Made by a program: the position numbers and the translations under genes. Under the pieces are notes generated by a model. It worked only from the letters and a program-made list of their open reading frames with translations. It was not told where the DNA came from and ran no database searches. From the NCBI GenBank assembly GCA_050010035.1, contig JBEKLU010000001.1, positions 62,001 through 126,000 on the forward strand: 64,000 nucleotides of DNA, in the 5' to 3' direction. Position 1 is the stretch's first letter; every line of letters starts with the position of its first letter. The stretch comes from Roseiarcus sp050010035. Its GTDB lineage: Bacteria > Pseudomonadota > Alphaproteobacteria > Rhizobiales > Beijerinckiaceae. This document shows, in pieces, positions 44,101-52,297 of this stretch.

Positions 44101-44591
44101 GCGGCGGCGCGAGCACCGCGCGGCTCGGCGCCAGCGTCATCGACCGCTACGAGCGGCGCACCAAGACGGGCTCGAAGCTCGGCGTCGTCCAGCTCTCCGA
44201 CCCCTCGGGCCAATACGAGGCGATCCTCTTCCAGGAGGGCCTCGCCCAGTACCGCGACCTCCTGGAAAAAGGCGCCGACGTTCTCGTGACCTTGCAGGCG
44301 AGCGCCGAAGGCGAGGACGTGCGCGCGCGCATCGTCCAGGTGGAATCGCTGAGCGAGGCCGCCGCCAAGGTGCAAAAGGGCCTGCGCGTCTTCGTGCGCG
44401 ACGAAGCCCCCCTCGCCTCGATCGCCGAGCGCCTGCGCGCCCAGGGCGAAGGCGAAGTGACGCTGGTGGTGATGCTCGGGCCCCGCGAGGGCGAAGTGGA
44501 GGTGAAGCTGCCCGGCCGCTACGCCGTGACCGGCGCGCTCGCCGGCGCGCTGAAGGCGGTGAGCGGCGTGGTGGCGGTGGAGCACGTGTGA
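41136..44591 (+). CDS. dnaE: DNA polymerase III alpha subunit
   Basis: A 1151-residue replicative polymerase subunit of the DnaE1 type. The N-terminal PHP domain keeps its histidines in FVHLHVHSAFSLREGAL. The palm carries PGRGSGAGSLVAYAL and the catalytic aspartates in MPDFDIDFCQDRRDEV (D413, D415) and KFDFLGLKTL (D569). Downstream are the HhH region, YGFNKSHSAPYAFIAYQTAWFK (pieces), an OB-fold domain (KLGVVQLSDPSGQYEA) and a tail ending GVVAVEHV. ATG 41136 is preceded by GGCGGAG. Housekeeping gene, alone on its strand. Confidence 0.97.
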   Translation: MDSSILKAVGFVHLHVHSAFSLREGALAIEALAKLAKADAMPALAITDSNNLFGALEFSEKLAKAGVQPIIGAQFTVDFSDAPAASRLNETRAARAPLVVIAQNEAGYRALMRLASRVWLDPHDGDEPHIGFDALDESGGLIALTGGPAGPIDRALALGLNDVAAARLKRLAARFDGRLYVEIQRHGLESERAVEPALIDLAYAQGLPLVAANEPYFAGEADFEAQDALLCVAEGALVSAPERRRLSPEHRFKTRAEMLALFADLKEATDNSVEIAMRCAYRPLTRKPILPHFSASDGAAVDEEQELRRQASEGLERLIALYGCAPGHTIEDYRQRLEFELGVIVRMKFPGYFLIVADFIQWAKAQGIPVGPGRGSGAGSLVAYALTITDLDPIRFGLLFERFLNPERISMPDFDIDFCQDRRDEVIAYVRGRYGEDRVAQIITFGSFLARGVMRNVGRVLEMPLGQVDKLAKLVPQNPAKPVTLKQAVADEPRLQEAASADPKVAKMLAIAERLEGLYSNASTHAAGVVIADRPLVELVPLYRDPKSEMPATQFNMKWVEPAGLVKFDFLGLKTLTTIAKAVALLKRRGIVVNPSAIPLDDKKTFEMLGRGETIGVFQLESAGMKKALVDMRADRFEDLIALVALYRPGPMANIPVYCARKLGEEKVEYAHPLLEPILKETFGVITYQEQVQQIAKDLAGYSLGQADILRRAMGKKIKSEMDAQRERFVSGAVGRGVAKATADAIFDACAKFAEYGFNKSHSAPYAFIAYQTAWFKANHPAEFLAASMTLDKSNTDKLAEFRAEALRLGLKVAPPSVNGSDIDFDVRHDAAGAPSIAYALSAIKGVGEAQAAAIVEARGKRPFASLSDFAGRVDPRGVNKKALESLAAAGAFDELESDRALAFASIEPMLALAHRRAEEQAAGQNALFGEADAAPLKVRAQAWPAADRLRREFEAVGFFLSGHPLEAYEPALKRLRATRWADFARAVRGGASTARLGASVIDRYERRTKTGSKLGVVQLSDPSGQYEAILFQEGLAQYRDLLEKGADVLVTLQASAEGEDVRARIVQVESLSEAAAKVQKGLRVFVRDEAPLASIAERLRAQGEGEVTLVVMLGPREGEVEVKLPGRYAVTGALAGALKAVSGVVAVEHV

Positions 44592-44605
44592 GCGGGGCGC
44601 CCTGC

Positions 44606-44630
44606 CCTTCTCCCGCGTCGCGGGAGAAGG
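44606..44630. repeat. REP-like palindrome after dnaE
   Basis: CCTTCTCCCGCG-T-CGCGGGAGAAGG is a perfect 12-base inverted repeat starting 15 bases after the dnaE stop codon. It is followed by GGCCCGAAGGGCCGGATGA, the tail of the same repeat family as at 55482-55577. It may act as a transcript end, although no T run follows. Confidence 0.65.
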
Positions 44631-44947
44631 CGGCCCGAAGGGCCGGATGAGGGCGGCGCAAGCTTTTCCAAGCCGGCGCCAAACATTTCCAAATTTCGGG
44701 CCTTTTTCTCCAAACTTTTCCAAAGATTTCCTTGGCCGTTTTGTTTGATTTCAAAGCCTTGCAGGCGGCCCAAAGGAATTTTCGTCTCGCTCCAAACTTT
44801 TGCGCCGCTTCCGGCGGTCAGGCGCGCCGGCGCGGCGTTCATTGTGAAAAGCCATAGAGAGAAGGTCGCATGAAATTCGTTTCTTGGAAAGCAATTGTCG
44901 GCGACGCGAGACCGCTTCGCGCCCTGCCGCGGCTCAAGTTCTCGGTC

Positions 44948-45010
44948 TCCATGATCTTTGCGGCGCGGGGCCGGCCCTGCGGGCCGGCTTGGCTCAGCAA
45001 AGATCATGGA
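44948..45010. repeat. Nested perfect inverted repeat (cruciform-like)
   Basis: Outer arms of 14 bases (TCCATGATCTTTGC and its exact complement) enclose an inner hairpin GCCGGCCC-TGC-GGGCCGGC. There is no T run, so it is not a standard terminator. It lies between dnaE and the end of the STAND-like gene. Confidence 0.6.
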
Positions 45011-45158
45011 AGCATAACGCCGCATCGGGACGGCGCGGTCACCCCGTAGGGGCGAAGCGCAGCGCAGCCGCCGCGCGAGCGGATTGACGGCGACGGACCG
45101 ATGTGGCCGCCGGATCTGCGAACGCCAAAGGCAAAGCCGCGCCCGGCTGCGACCCGCC

Positions 45159-47999
45159 TCACCCCCGCAAGGCTTCGAGCGCGGCGAGGTTCTTGCGCAC
45201 CGTCGCCGTGTCCCGATGATCCGCCCCGTGGCTCGCCTCGACAATCGCAAGTGCACGGCGATACAGCACCTCGGATTCGTCGAAGCGATTCGTGGCGTAA
45301 AGCAACCCCGCGAGATTGTTGAGGTCTCTCGCCACGTCGGGATGATCGCGTCCGAAACTAGCCTCTGTGATCGCCAGCGCACGGCGAAAAAGTGTCTCGG
45401 CCTCGCCGAAGCGGCTCGTGGCGAAAAGCAACCCCGCGAGATTGTTGAGGCCGGTCGCCACGTTCGGATGATCCGGTCCGTAGCTCGCCTCGACAATCCC
45501 CAGCGCCCGGCGATAAAGCGGTTCGGCCTCGCCAAGCCGGTTCGTGGCGCGGAGCATCTCCGCGAGATTGTTGAGGCCGATCGCCACGTTCGGGTGATCC
45601 GGCCCGAGGCACGCCTCGGATATCGCCAGCGCCCGGCGATAATTAGGCTCGGCCTCGGCCCGCCGGTTCGTGGCGCAAAGCAAACCCGAGAGATTGTTGA
45701 GGTCTCTCGCCACGTTCGGATGATCTGGCCCGTAGTTCGCCTCGTCGATCGCCAAAGCGCGCTGCATCAGCGGCTCTGCCTCGGCGAGCCGATTCGTGGC
45801 GCGAAGCAAGCTCCCCAGATTGTTGAGTCGGATCGCCACATTTGGATGATCGGGCCCATAGGTCGCTTCGTCGCTCGCCAGAGCGCGCCGGATCAGTGGC
45901 TCGGCCTCGACGAGCCGGTTTGTCATGTAAAGTAGATCGGCAAGGTTACTAAGGCGGATCGCCACGCTGGGATGTTTCAGCCCGTAGCTCGCCTCGTCGG
46001 TCGCCAGCGCGCGGCGAAGAAGCGGCTCGGCTTCGCCGAAGCGGTTCGTGACGCAAAACAAGCTCGCGAGATTGTTCAGGCCGGCCGCCACGTTCGGATG
46101 GTCGGGGCCGTAGCTCGCCTCTCCGATCGCCAGCATACGGCGATAGAGCGGTTCGGCCTCAGCGTAACGAGCCTTCGCTTGAAGCAGCACAGCGGCATGA
46201 TTGAAAAGCCAGGCGGTCGGCTCGGCGATCGCCGCCTCGTCGGCGTGCTTGGCGACCGTAAGCGCATGCGGCGCGAGCGAATCGAGGACCGGCCAGCTTC
46301 GGACGTCTTGCGGATCGCCGGCAAACGCCGCGTTCACCCACCCCAGCGCCTCCCTCAACGCCGCGTCGCGTCGCTCCTCCGTCATACTTCGTCGAGTGAA
46401 ATCCTGCACCAGCCGATGCACGACAAAGCCGTCCTGCGCCGTCTTGCCGGTCTCCACCGCCGCGCGCGAGACGAGCGAATAGGCGAAGAGGTTCGCGCGC
46501 GCCGAGCCCGCGTCGAAGCCCTCGGGATCGCCGGGCGCGGCGACGTCGAGCAGCGAGCCGGGAACCGGCTCCGGCGCGAGAAAGGCGAGTCGTTCGAGCA
46601 GGCGGCGGGCGTCCGGCGTCAGGCGGTCGACCGAGGTCGCCCAGGTCGCGGCGAGCCCCGTATCGTGGTCGTAGCTCATCAAGGTCTTGTCGAACCAATT
46701 GAGCACTTTGGCGCGCTTCTCTCGCCAAAGTTCGAGATAGCGCGCGAAGCCGATGCGCTCGGCGGCGATGTAGGCACCCGCCTGTTCGAGCCCGAGCGCG
46801 AGGCCGCCGAGTTCGCCGGCGAGCTCTTGCGCCAGCTTGGCGTCGTCGGGCGAACGCGCGCGGTCGTCGTCAGTGCGCTCCATCAAGAAGGCGACGGAGG
46901 CCGGCGTGTCGAGCACGCCGAGTTCGAGCTTGCGCAGCGAAGCGGGGAAATTGCCGGCGCGGCCGGTGACGATGACTTTGCCGCCGCTGAGGCGCGCGAG
47001 GAGCTTGGCGACGGCGGCGACGGCCGGCGCGTCGTCGACGTTGTCGAGGATCATCAGCCAGCCCGGATGGGCTTCGAGCCAGCCGAGCGCGGCGGCGATC
47101 TTCGCCGCATCCTCGCGCGCGTGTTTCTCGGGGAGATCGAGAATGTCCGGCCCGGCGAGCGCCGCCAGACTGGTGTCGAGCGCGGCCGGCGTGTCGGCGC
47201 GCACGAACAGCAGCGCCGAATGCTCGCTCTCGTGCTGAAAAGCATATTCGACCGCCAGCCGCGTCTTGCCGATCCCGCCCAGCCCATGCAGCGCCCGCCC
47301 GACGATCGCCGTCGCTGCGCCGGCGTTCGCGCTCAGCGCTTTGTGCAGCTTATCAAGGGCTTCCCCGCGTCCCTTGAAGAGGGAGCCGAGCGAGGCGAAA
47401 GGAAGATTGTTGGGGCGGCGCAGCGTTTTTCCGGCGTCCGCCTTCACCAGCAGATCGAGAATCGCCGAGGCGAAAACATGCTTAGCGAGATCGTCCGGGC
47501 CGTTGAAAACACAGCCGGGATAGCGGATCAGCGCCTCCAGCCGCGCCAGATGCGCGACTTGCGCGGCGCGCGAGGCGTCCGTCGGCGCATACTTCGGTCC
47601 GCGCTCGGCCTTGGCGGCGGCCTTGGCGATGAACAACAGCTTGCGATGATAGAGCGCGAGCCAAGCCTCCCAGTGCGTATAGGAGACGCCGACCCCGTCG
47701 CGCAGCGCCTCGCCGAGCGGCGGCAATTCGGCGACAAGATCGGGACGCTTGGCGAGCAACGCGTCGACATCGCGCTTCGCGGGCGCCGACCCCGTCATGT
47801 CGCCGACGAGATGCACCATGGCGTCGCAGAGTTCGATGTAGATATCGAGCTTATCGAGCGTGTCGCCGCCGAGGTCGACGAAGTCCTCCTGCACCTTCAC
47901 TTCGACGTTGTGCCGCGTGAGGTCGGAGCGCAGTTGATCGCGATAGGCGCGGAACTCGTCGGAAACGGTCGAGAGAAATATCTTCACCGATCCCGGCAT
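45159..47999 (-). CDS. DUF4062 - STAND NTPase (NB-ARC-like) - TPR protein
   Basis: A 946-residue multidomain protein. Residues 5-70 match DUF4062, a TIR-like domain (VKIFLSTVSDEFRAYRDQL, then IELCDAMVHLVGDMTG). A STAND-type P-loop NTPase has Walker A GLGGIGKT at 239-246, Walker B LMILDNVDD at 315-323, a GGLALGLEQAG block at 398 and a VHRLVQ element at about 527 resembling the MHD motif. Residues 602-937 are eight 42-residue kinesin-light-chain-type TPRs. Proteins with this effector-NTPase-repeat order act as ligand-triggered switches, several of them in phage defence; that role here is inferred. ATG 47999 is the start. No partner effector lies beside it. Confidence 0.85.
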   Translation of the reverse strand: MPGSVKIFLSTVSDEFRAYRDQLRSDLTRHNVEVKVQEDFVDLGGDTLDKLDIYIELCDAMVHLVGDMTGSAPAKRDVDALLAKRPDLVAELPPLGEALRDGVGVSYTHWEAWLALYHRKLLFIAKAAAKAERGPKYAPTDASRAAQVAHLARLEALIRYPGCVFNGPDDLAKHVFASAILDLLVKADAGKTLRRPNNLPFASLGSLFKGRGEALDKLHKALSANAGAATAIVGRALHGLGGIGKTRLAVEYAFQHESEHSALLFVRADTPAALDTSLAALAGPDILDLPEKHAREDAAKIAAALGWLEAHPGWLMILDNVDDAPAVAAVAKLLARLSGGKVIVTGRAGNFPASLRKLELGVLDTPASVAFLMERTDDDRARSPDDAKLAQELAGELGGLALGLEQAGAYIAAERIGFARYLELWREKRAKVLNWFDKTLMSYDHDTGLAATWATSVDRLTPDARRLLERLAFLAPEPVPGSLLDVAAPGDPEGFDAGSARANLFAYSLVSRAAVETGKTAQDGFVVHRLVQDFTRRSMTEERRDAALREALGWVNAAFAGDPQDVRSWPVLDSLAPHALTVAKHADEAAIAEPTAWLFNHAAVLLQAKARYAEAEPLYRRMLAIGEASYGPDHPNVAAGLNNLASLFCVTNRFGEAEPLLRRALATDEASYGLKHPSVAIRLSNLADLLYMTNRLVEAEPLIRRALASDEATYGPDHPNVAIRLNNLGSLLRATNRLAEAEPLMQRALAIDEANYGPDHPNVARDLNNLSGLLCATNRRAEAEPNYRRALAISEACLGPDHPNVAIGLNNLAEMLRATNRLGEAEPLYRRALGIVEASYGPDHPNVATGLNNLAGLLFATSRFGEAETLFRRALAITEASFGRDHPDVARDLNNLAGLLYATNRFDESEVLYRRALAIVEASHGADHRDTATVRKNLAALEALRG
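45189..46196 (-). repeat. Eight tandem 126-base units encoding TPRs
   Basis: The DNA for residues 602-937 of the STAND-like protein is eight head-to-tail 126-base units. The consensus per repeat has NR-x-x-EAEPL-x-RRALAI and EASYGPDHPNVA. The units are similar enough to suggest recent expansion by unequal exchange. They are coding, not a CRISPR array. Confidence 0.8.
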
Positions 48000-48481
48000 C
48001 GCGCCCGCTCGCCGTATTCTTCGGTTTTCGATTGTGTCGCGCCGGCGCGGACGCGGGAAGCGCTCCGCCGCGAACCATTCGCCGCATGCAAGCGCCGTCT
48101 CGGCGAACGCGAGCGAAGCGATCCGGCGGCTGCGCGGCTACTCCCCCGCCCCTCACCCGGCCGCGCTTCGCGCGCCCGTCTTCCCCCGCAAGGGCGGAAG
48201 GGGCGCCCCGGCGAGTTGGGCTTCTTGCCGCAAGAACGAACGTTTCCTTTACCATGATCGGCGAATTCCCGAATTGCCGCGATGTGGCAAACACACATTA
48301 ACTTCGAGAAATTAGCATCCGTCGACTTACGTATCGGCAAGGAGAGCATCGCGCCGGACGCCGGCGAAAGCTGCGGTTCGAAGCCGTCCGCCTGTTGATT
48401 GGGGACTGACGCCCTGACGAGACCCATCCTCGGGGGTCCGCCGCCGAGCCAATCGCCAGAACGGGCCAAGATGGATTTGCG
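48000..48481. promoter_or_regulatory. 482-base divergent region between the STAND-like and adaptor genes
   Basis: Nothing convincing is encoded. It contains a REP-like repeat (about 48141-48207, CCCCCGCCCCTCACCCGGCC… CCGCAAGGGCGGAAGGGG). A relatively AT-rich stretch follows at 48230-48310 (CGTTTCCTTTACCATGATCGG, AACACACATTAACTTCGAG in pieces) that probably carries the promoter of the adaptor-synthase operon. Confidence 0.45.
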
Positions 48482-49975
48482 ATGAGCGCTCCGACGTCGA
48501 GCAAGCCTGCGGTCTTCGTCCCCGCCCCGGAACCGGGCGAGCGAAGCCTCGATCGCGCAGCCATCGGCGCCGCGCCGCCCGCCGTCGAAGCGGCCGCGGC
48601 GGCCGACGCCGAGTTCGACGTTCGCCGCATGCAGGCCGCTCTTCATCACGCGTTCGACGACGCGCCCCCCGGCCAAGGCCAGCCTGCGCCGGCGCCGGCC
48701 GAGACCAAACCGTCGCCGCAAGCGCCGCAGGCGGCGCCTCGCAGCCTGCTGTCGCGCATTTCCGGCCACCGGCTGGTCAAGGTCGGCGTCGGGCTCGCCC
48801 TTGTGGTGATCTTCGGCTGGATGCCGCTGCAGACGCTGCTCATCGCCGCCAGCGTCGAGGCGGTGGTCAACTCGCGCATCGTCACCGTCCGTTCGCCGAT
48901 CGACGGCGTCGTCGCGGCCGCGCCGCACGATTTCAAGGCGTGGTCGGCGGACAAGGGCGCGCCGGTGCTGCGCATCCGCGACGACAAGGCCGACCGCAGC
49001 CGCCTCGACGATCTCAGCCGCCAGCTCGGCGACATGGAGGACGAGCGGCCGGCTCTGGCGCAGCGGCTCGCCATGGCGCAGGCCAGCCTCGCCGATCTCG
49101 AGCGGCAGACGCGGCAATTCGCCGAAGGCCGCATTCTCCAGCTCAACGCGCGCATTGCGGCGCTCGGCCATGACGTCGCCGCCGCCGCCGCCAAAGCCGA
49201 TGAAGCCGACGCCGCCTTCACTCGCGCAAGCGCTCTGGCTCGATCCGGCGTCATGACGACGGCGGAACTCGGGCGATTGCGACGCGACAGGATCGTCGCG
49301 GCCGAGGACGAGGAGCGCGCGCGCAGTAGCCTTGAAGAGGGATCCGTCGAGCGCAACGCCGCCTACCAGGGCGTGTTCGTCGGCGACAGCTACAACGATC
49401 GACCGGACTCCGCGCAGCGCGCCGACGAAATGCGCTTGCGCGTGGGCGATCTTGAGGCCCAGTTGCAGGCGCGCGACGCCGCGATCGAACGCTTGACCGC
49501 CGCGGTCGCGGACGAGCAGGCGCGCTACAAGCTGCGCTCCGACGTCGAAGTCGCGCTTCCCGTCAGCGGCCGGGTCTGGGAAGTCCTGACGGCGCCCGGC
49601 GAGCACGTCAGCCGCGGCCAGGATCTCATCCGCCTGCTCGATTGTTCGAGCGCCGTCGTCACCGCCAACGTCAGCGAATCCGTCTACAACCGGCTGCAGG
49701 TCGGCAGCCCCGCGACGTTCCGCCCGTCGACGGGCGGCAAGTCCTACGCCGGCTCGGTGGTCAACCTGACCGGAAACGCCGGCGCGCCCGCCAATTTCGC
49801 CATCCTGCCGGGCAGCCTCGTCAAGGAGCCCTATCACGTGACGGTCGCGGTGCCTGAAATCGCGGACAGCGGCGAATGCGAAGTCGGGCGAACGGGGCGC
49901 GTCACCTTCGAGGACGGCGCCGCTGCGGCTGACGCGACACCGGCCGACGCCCGCGCCCTGGGCCTGCGGCCGTGA
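48482..49975 (+). CDS. HlyD-like membrane-fusion adaptor (BgsB/Alg44-like)
   Basis: A 497-residue protein. The N-terminus is Pro/Ala-rich (1-90); one membrane helix follows (VGVGLALVVIFGWMPLQTLL, about 101-120) and then a periplasmic part. That part has a split biotinyl-lipoyl-like domain (VTVRSPIDGVVAAAPHDF and VALPVSGRVWEVLTAPGEHV) flanking a long coiled coil (about 165-345). The layout is that of HlyD/EmrA adaptors and of the adaptor partnered with bacterial glucan synthases. Its stop overlaps the next gene's GTG start (GTGA), so translation of the two is coupled. The role is to carry or protect the nascent polymer across the periplasm. Confidence 0.85.
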   Translation: MSAPTSSKPAVFVPAPEPGERSLDRAAIGAAPPAVEAAAAADAEFDVRRMQAALHHAFDDAPPGQGQPAPAPAETKPSPQAPQAAPRSLLSRISGHRLVKVGVGLALVVIFGWMPLQTLLIAASVEAVVNSRIVTVRSPIDGVVAAAPHDFKAWSADKGAPVLRIRDDKADRSRLDDLSRQLGDMEDERPALAQRLAMAQASLADLERQTRQFAEGRILQLNARIAALGHDVAAAAAKADEADAAFTRASALARSGVMTTAELGRLRRDRIVAAEDEERARSSLEEGSVERNAAYQGVFVGDSYNDRPDSAQRADEMRLRVGDLEAQLQARDAAIERLTAAVADEQARYKLRSDVEVALPVSGRVWEVLTAPGEHVSRGQDLIRLLDCSSAVVTANVSESVYNRLQVGSPATFRPSTGGKSYAGSVVNLTGNAGAPANFAILPGSLVKEPYHVTVAVPEIADSGECEVGRTGRVTFEDGAAAADATPADARALGLRP

Positions 49976-51942
49976 TCAAGATCGGCCTGACCGAGCTGAT
50001 CGCCGCGCTTTGGCCGACGCTGGCCCTGCTGGGCGCCAGCCTCGCGTTCACCGCGATCGCGCGGCGCGACTCCGCGCCGGTGCGCTTCGGCGTGATGGCG
50101 CTGAGCTTCGCGTTGCTCGTGCGCTACTTCTTCTGGCGCGCGACCTCGACGCTGCCGCCGGCGGGCTTCACGCTCGATTTCGCCTGCGGCCTGACTTTCC
50201 TGCTGGTCGAAACCGGCGGGCTCGTCGCGACGGCGCTGTCGCTGGTCTTCCTGTCGCGCACGCGCAATCGCTCGCCCGAGGCCGACCGCAACGCGGCATG
50301 GCTCCGCGCCCTGCCGCAAAAGCCGCTGATCGATCTCTTCATCTGTTCGTACAACGAAGAAGAAAGCATCCTGGAGCGCACCATCATCGGCGCCACCGGC
50401 ATGGACTACCCGAATTACCGCGTCTGGATGCTCGACGACGGCGGGCGGCCGTGGCTCAGGGCGCTGTGCGAAAGGCTCGATTGCGGCTATATCGCGCGCC
50501 CCGACAACGCCCACGCCAAGGCCGGCAACATCAACTACGCCTTGGGGAAGGTGGCGGCGCTGCGCAATCCGCCGCAGTTCATATCGATCCTCGACGCCGA
50601 CTTCGTGCCGACGCCGAATTTTCTGTCGCGCGCGATGACGCTGTTTCGCGACGATCGCGTCGGCGTCGTGCAGACGCCGCAGCATTTCATCAATCCCGAC
50701 CCGATCCAGGCCAATCTCTTGGCCAAGCGCGTCTGGCCCGACGATCAGAGGTTCTTCTTCGACGTCGTCATGCCCGCCAAAGACGCCTGGTCGGCGGCGT
50801 TCTGTTGCGGCACGTCGTCGATCATTCGTTTCGAACCTTTGCGCGCCATCGGCGGCATGCCGACGGATTCGGTCACCGAGGACTATCTTCTGACTTTGCG
50901 GATGAAGGAGGCCGGGTACACGACGGTCTATCTCAACGAGCCGCTCTCGCTGGGATTGGCCCCGGAGGGCGTCAAGGAATACATCACCCAGCGCAGCCGC
51001 TGGTGCCTCGGTTTCATGCAGATCGTGCGCGGGCGCAGCGGCCCGCTTTCCCGCACGAGCGCCCTGACCATCGTCGACCGGCTGTCGCTCGTCGAAAGCT
51101 TCCTCAACTGGGCGGCGATCTTCCCTGCCCGGCTGATGGGCCTGATCGTCCCGATCCTCTATTTCCTGCTCGACATCAAGTCGGTGCGCGCGGACTTGAG
51201 CGACGTCGCCAGCTATTTTCTGCCCTATTTCATTTGGCACACCGCGGCGATGAACTGGATGACGCGCGGGCGGCTGATCCCGATCATGTCCGACGTCTGC
51301 CAGCTCATCGCCGCGCCGGCCGTCGTCAAGGCCGTCGCGATCGGCCTTTTGCGGCCGCAGGGACACAAGTTCAAAGTGACCGCCAAGGGCGGTGATCGCG
51401 GCCGCCGCTTCGTCGAGTGGCCGCTCTTCCGTTTCTTTGGCGTGCTTCTCATCCTGACGATCGCATCGATCGGCTACGCCTTCCACCTCGACGTTCGCGG
51501 CGACGGCGTGCAATTCGGCGTGCTGGCGCTGTTCTGGAGCTGGTACAATTTCGCCATTCTGCTGCTCATCTGCTTCGTGTGCGTCGAACAACCGAGACGA
51601 CGCAAGGCGGAGCGCTTCGAAACCAACGAGCTCGTCACGCTGACGATCGGCGGCGTCGACCACTTGCGCCAGTTGATCGACATTTCGATTTCCGGCGCGC
51701 AGATCGTCGGCCTCGCGCCGGGGCCGAAAGACGGCGCGGTCACTTTCCGCATCGGCGACTGCGTCGTCGAGGCGCGCATCGTACGCGTCAGCCGGGCGTC
51801 GTTCGCCGTCAGTTTCGACGGATCGCTCGGCGTGCGAATCGCGATGATCCGCTACTTCTATTCGGGTCAATACGTTAAGGCGATCGACGACGTGCACGTC
51901 GCCAGCCTAACCAAGGCGGTGGCGCGGCGGCTGTTTCAGTAG
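49972..51942 (+). CDS. Processive glycosyltransferase GT2 with PilZ domain (cellulose/curdlan/mixed-linkage glucan synthase-like)
   Basis: A 656-residue membrane beta-glucan synthase. The GT2 core has DDG (155-157), DAD (208-210), TED (302-304) and QRSRW (340-344), all motifs needed for processive beta-glucan synthesis from UDP-glucose. Several membrane helices flank the core. The C-terminal PilZ domain has R-KAE-R (544-548) and D-x-S-x-S-G (570-575), the c-di-GMP binding pattern. There are no bcsB, bcsZ or bcsC genes beside it, so the two-gene arrangement recalls S. meliloti bgsBA (mixed-linkage glucan) or curdlan synthase loci more than cellulose operons. Which glucan is made cannot be settled from sequence. 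GTG 49972 overlaps the adaptor's stop. Confidence 0.88.
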   Translation: MIKIGLTELIAALWPTLALLGASLAFTAIARRDSAPVRFGVMALSFALLVRYFFWRATSTLPPAGFTLDFACGLTFLLVETGGLVATALSLVFLSRTRNRSPEADRNAAWLRALPQKPLIDLFICSYNEEESILERTIIGATGMDYPNYRVWMLDDGGRPWLRALCERLDCGYIARPDNAHAKAGNINYALGKVAALRNPPQFISILDADFVPTPNFLSRAMTLFRDDRVGVVQTPQHFINPDPIQANLLAKRVWPDDQRFFFDVVMPAKDAWSAAFCCGTSSIIRFEPLRAIGGMPTDSVTEDYLLTLRMKEAGYTTVYLNEPLSLGLAPEGVKEYITQRSRWCLGFMQIVRGRSGPLSRTSALTIVDRLSLVESFLNWAAIFPARLMGLIVPILYFLLDIKSVRADLSDVASYFLPYFIWHTAAMNWMTRGRLIPIMSDVCQLIAAPAVVKAVAIGLLRPQGHKFKVTAKGGDRGRRFVEWPLFRFFGVLLILTIASIGYAFHLDVRGDGVQFGVLALFWSWYNFAILLLICFVCVEQPRRRKAERFETNELVTLTIGGVDHLRQLIDISISGAQIVGLAPGPKDGAVTFRIGDCVVEARIVRVSRASFAVSFDGSLGVRIAMIRYFYSGQYVKAIDDVHVASLTKAVARRLFQ

Positions 51943-52297
51943 GCGCGGCGGGGGTCGTCGCGGCCGCATTGCGGCAAGTGTCATTCGGTATGCGGCCCCG
52001 ACGTCGATCGGCGTCCTGAGTATTGATCACAAATAGGCTCGAGCGGAGCATAGCGCCGAACCCGGACGAAAAGCGTCTCGTGATCGACTTTCACGCCTCG
52101 CTCGTTCACGAGCTATCAAGGTCGCGGTAACCATATCGACCCAAGAACGCGTTCTATTTTTGCGCGGATGCCATTGGCGCAATAATGTCAAGACACGATT
52201 CACTTCCGCAGACTATGCTCTGCTGCGACATTTTGCCGCGCTGGTCGACGCGAGCGCGGAACGAAGCGCCGTTTCGGCTCGATAAGAGAAGCCTGGA
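51943..52297. promoter_or_regulatory. 355-base intergenic region upstream of the REC-GGDEF-EAL gene
   Basis: There is no credible gene. The stretch is noticeably less GC-rich than its neighbours (for example 52019-52060 and 52140-52215) and probably holds the promoter of the following gene. I did not find an unambiguous -35/-10 pair. Confidence 0.35.

Larger units (their letters stand above)
44592..45158. other. 567-base intergenic region with low-GC patch and nested inverted repeat
   Basis: After the REP-like repeat comes a pyrimidine-rich, AT-richer patch (about 44660-44800) with repeated TTTCCAAA-like runs. A 59-codon frame follows at 44869-45048 (MKFVSWKAIVGDARPL…), preceded by a strong GAGAGAAGG site. 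A perfect 14-base inverted repeat (44948-44961 and 44997-45010, CCATGATCTTTGC / GCAAAGATCATGG) with a second 8-base hairpin nested inside lies within that frame. The frame has no recognised relatives, and I do not call it a gene. Confidence 0.4.

Noticed and set aside
44606..44630. Perfect hairpin after dnaE as a Rho-independent terminator
   Set aside because: There is no T run after the stem on either strand, and the sequence belongs to a dispersed REP-like family.
45189..46196. Regular 126-base repeats that at first sight could be a CRISPR or satellite array
   Set aside because: The repeats are in frame, encode TPRs and have no spacer/repeat alternation.
48000..48481. Short frames between the STAND-like and adaptor genes
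   Set aside because: They are repeat-derived and have no ribosome site or family resemblance.
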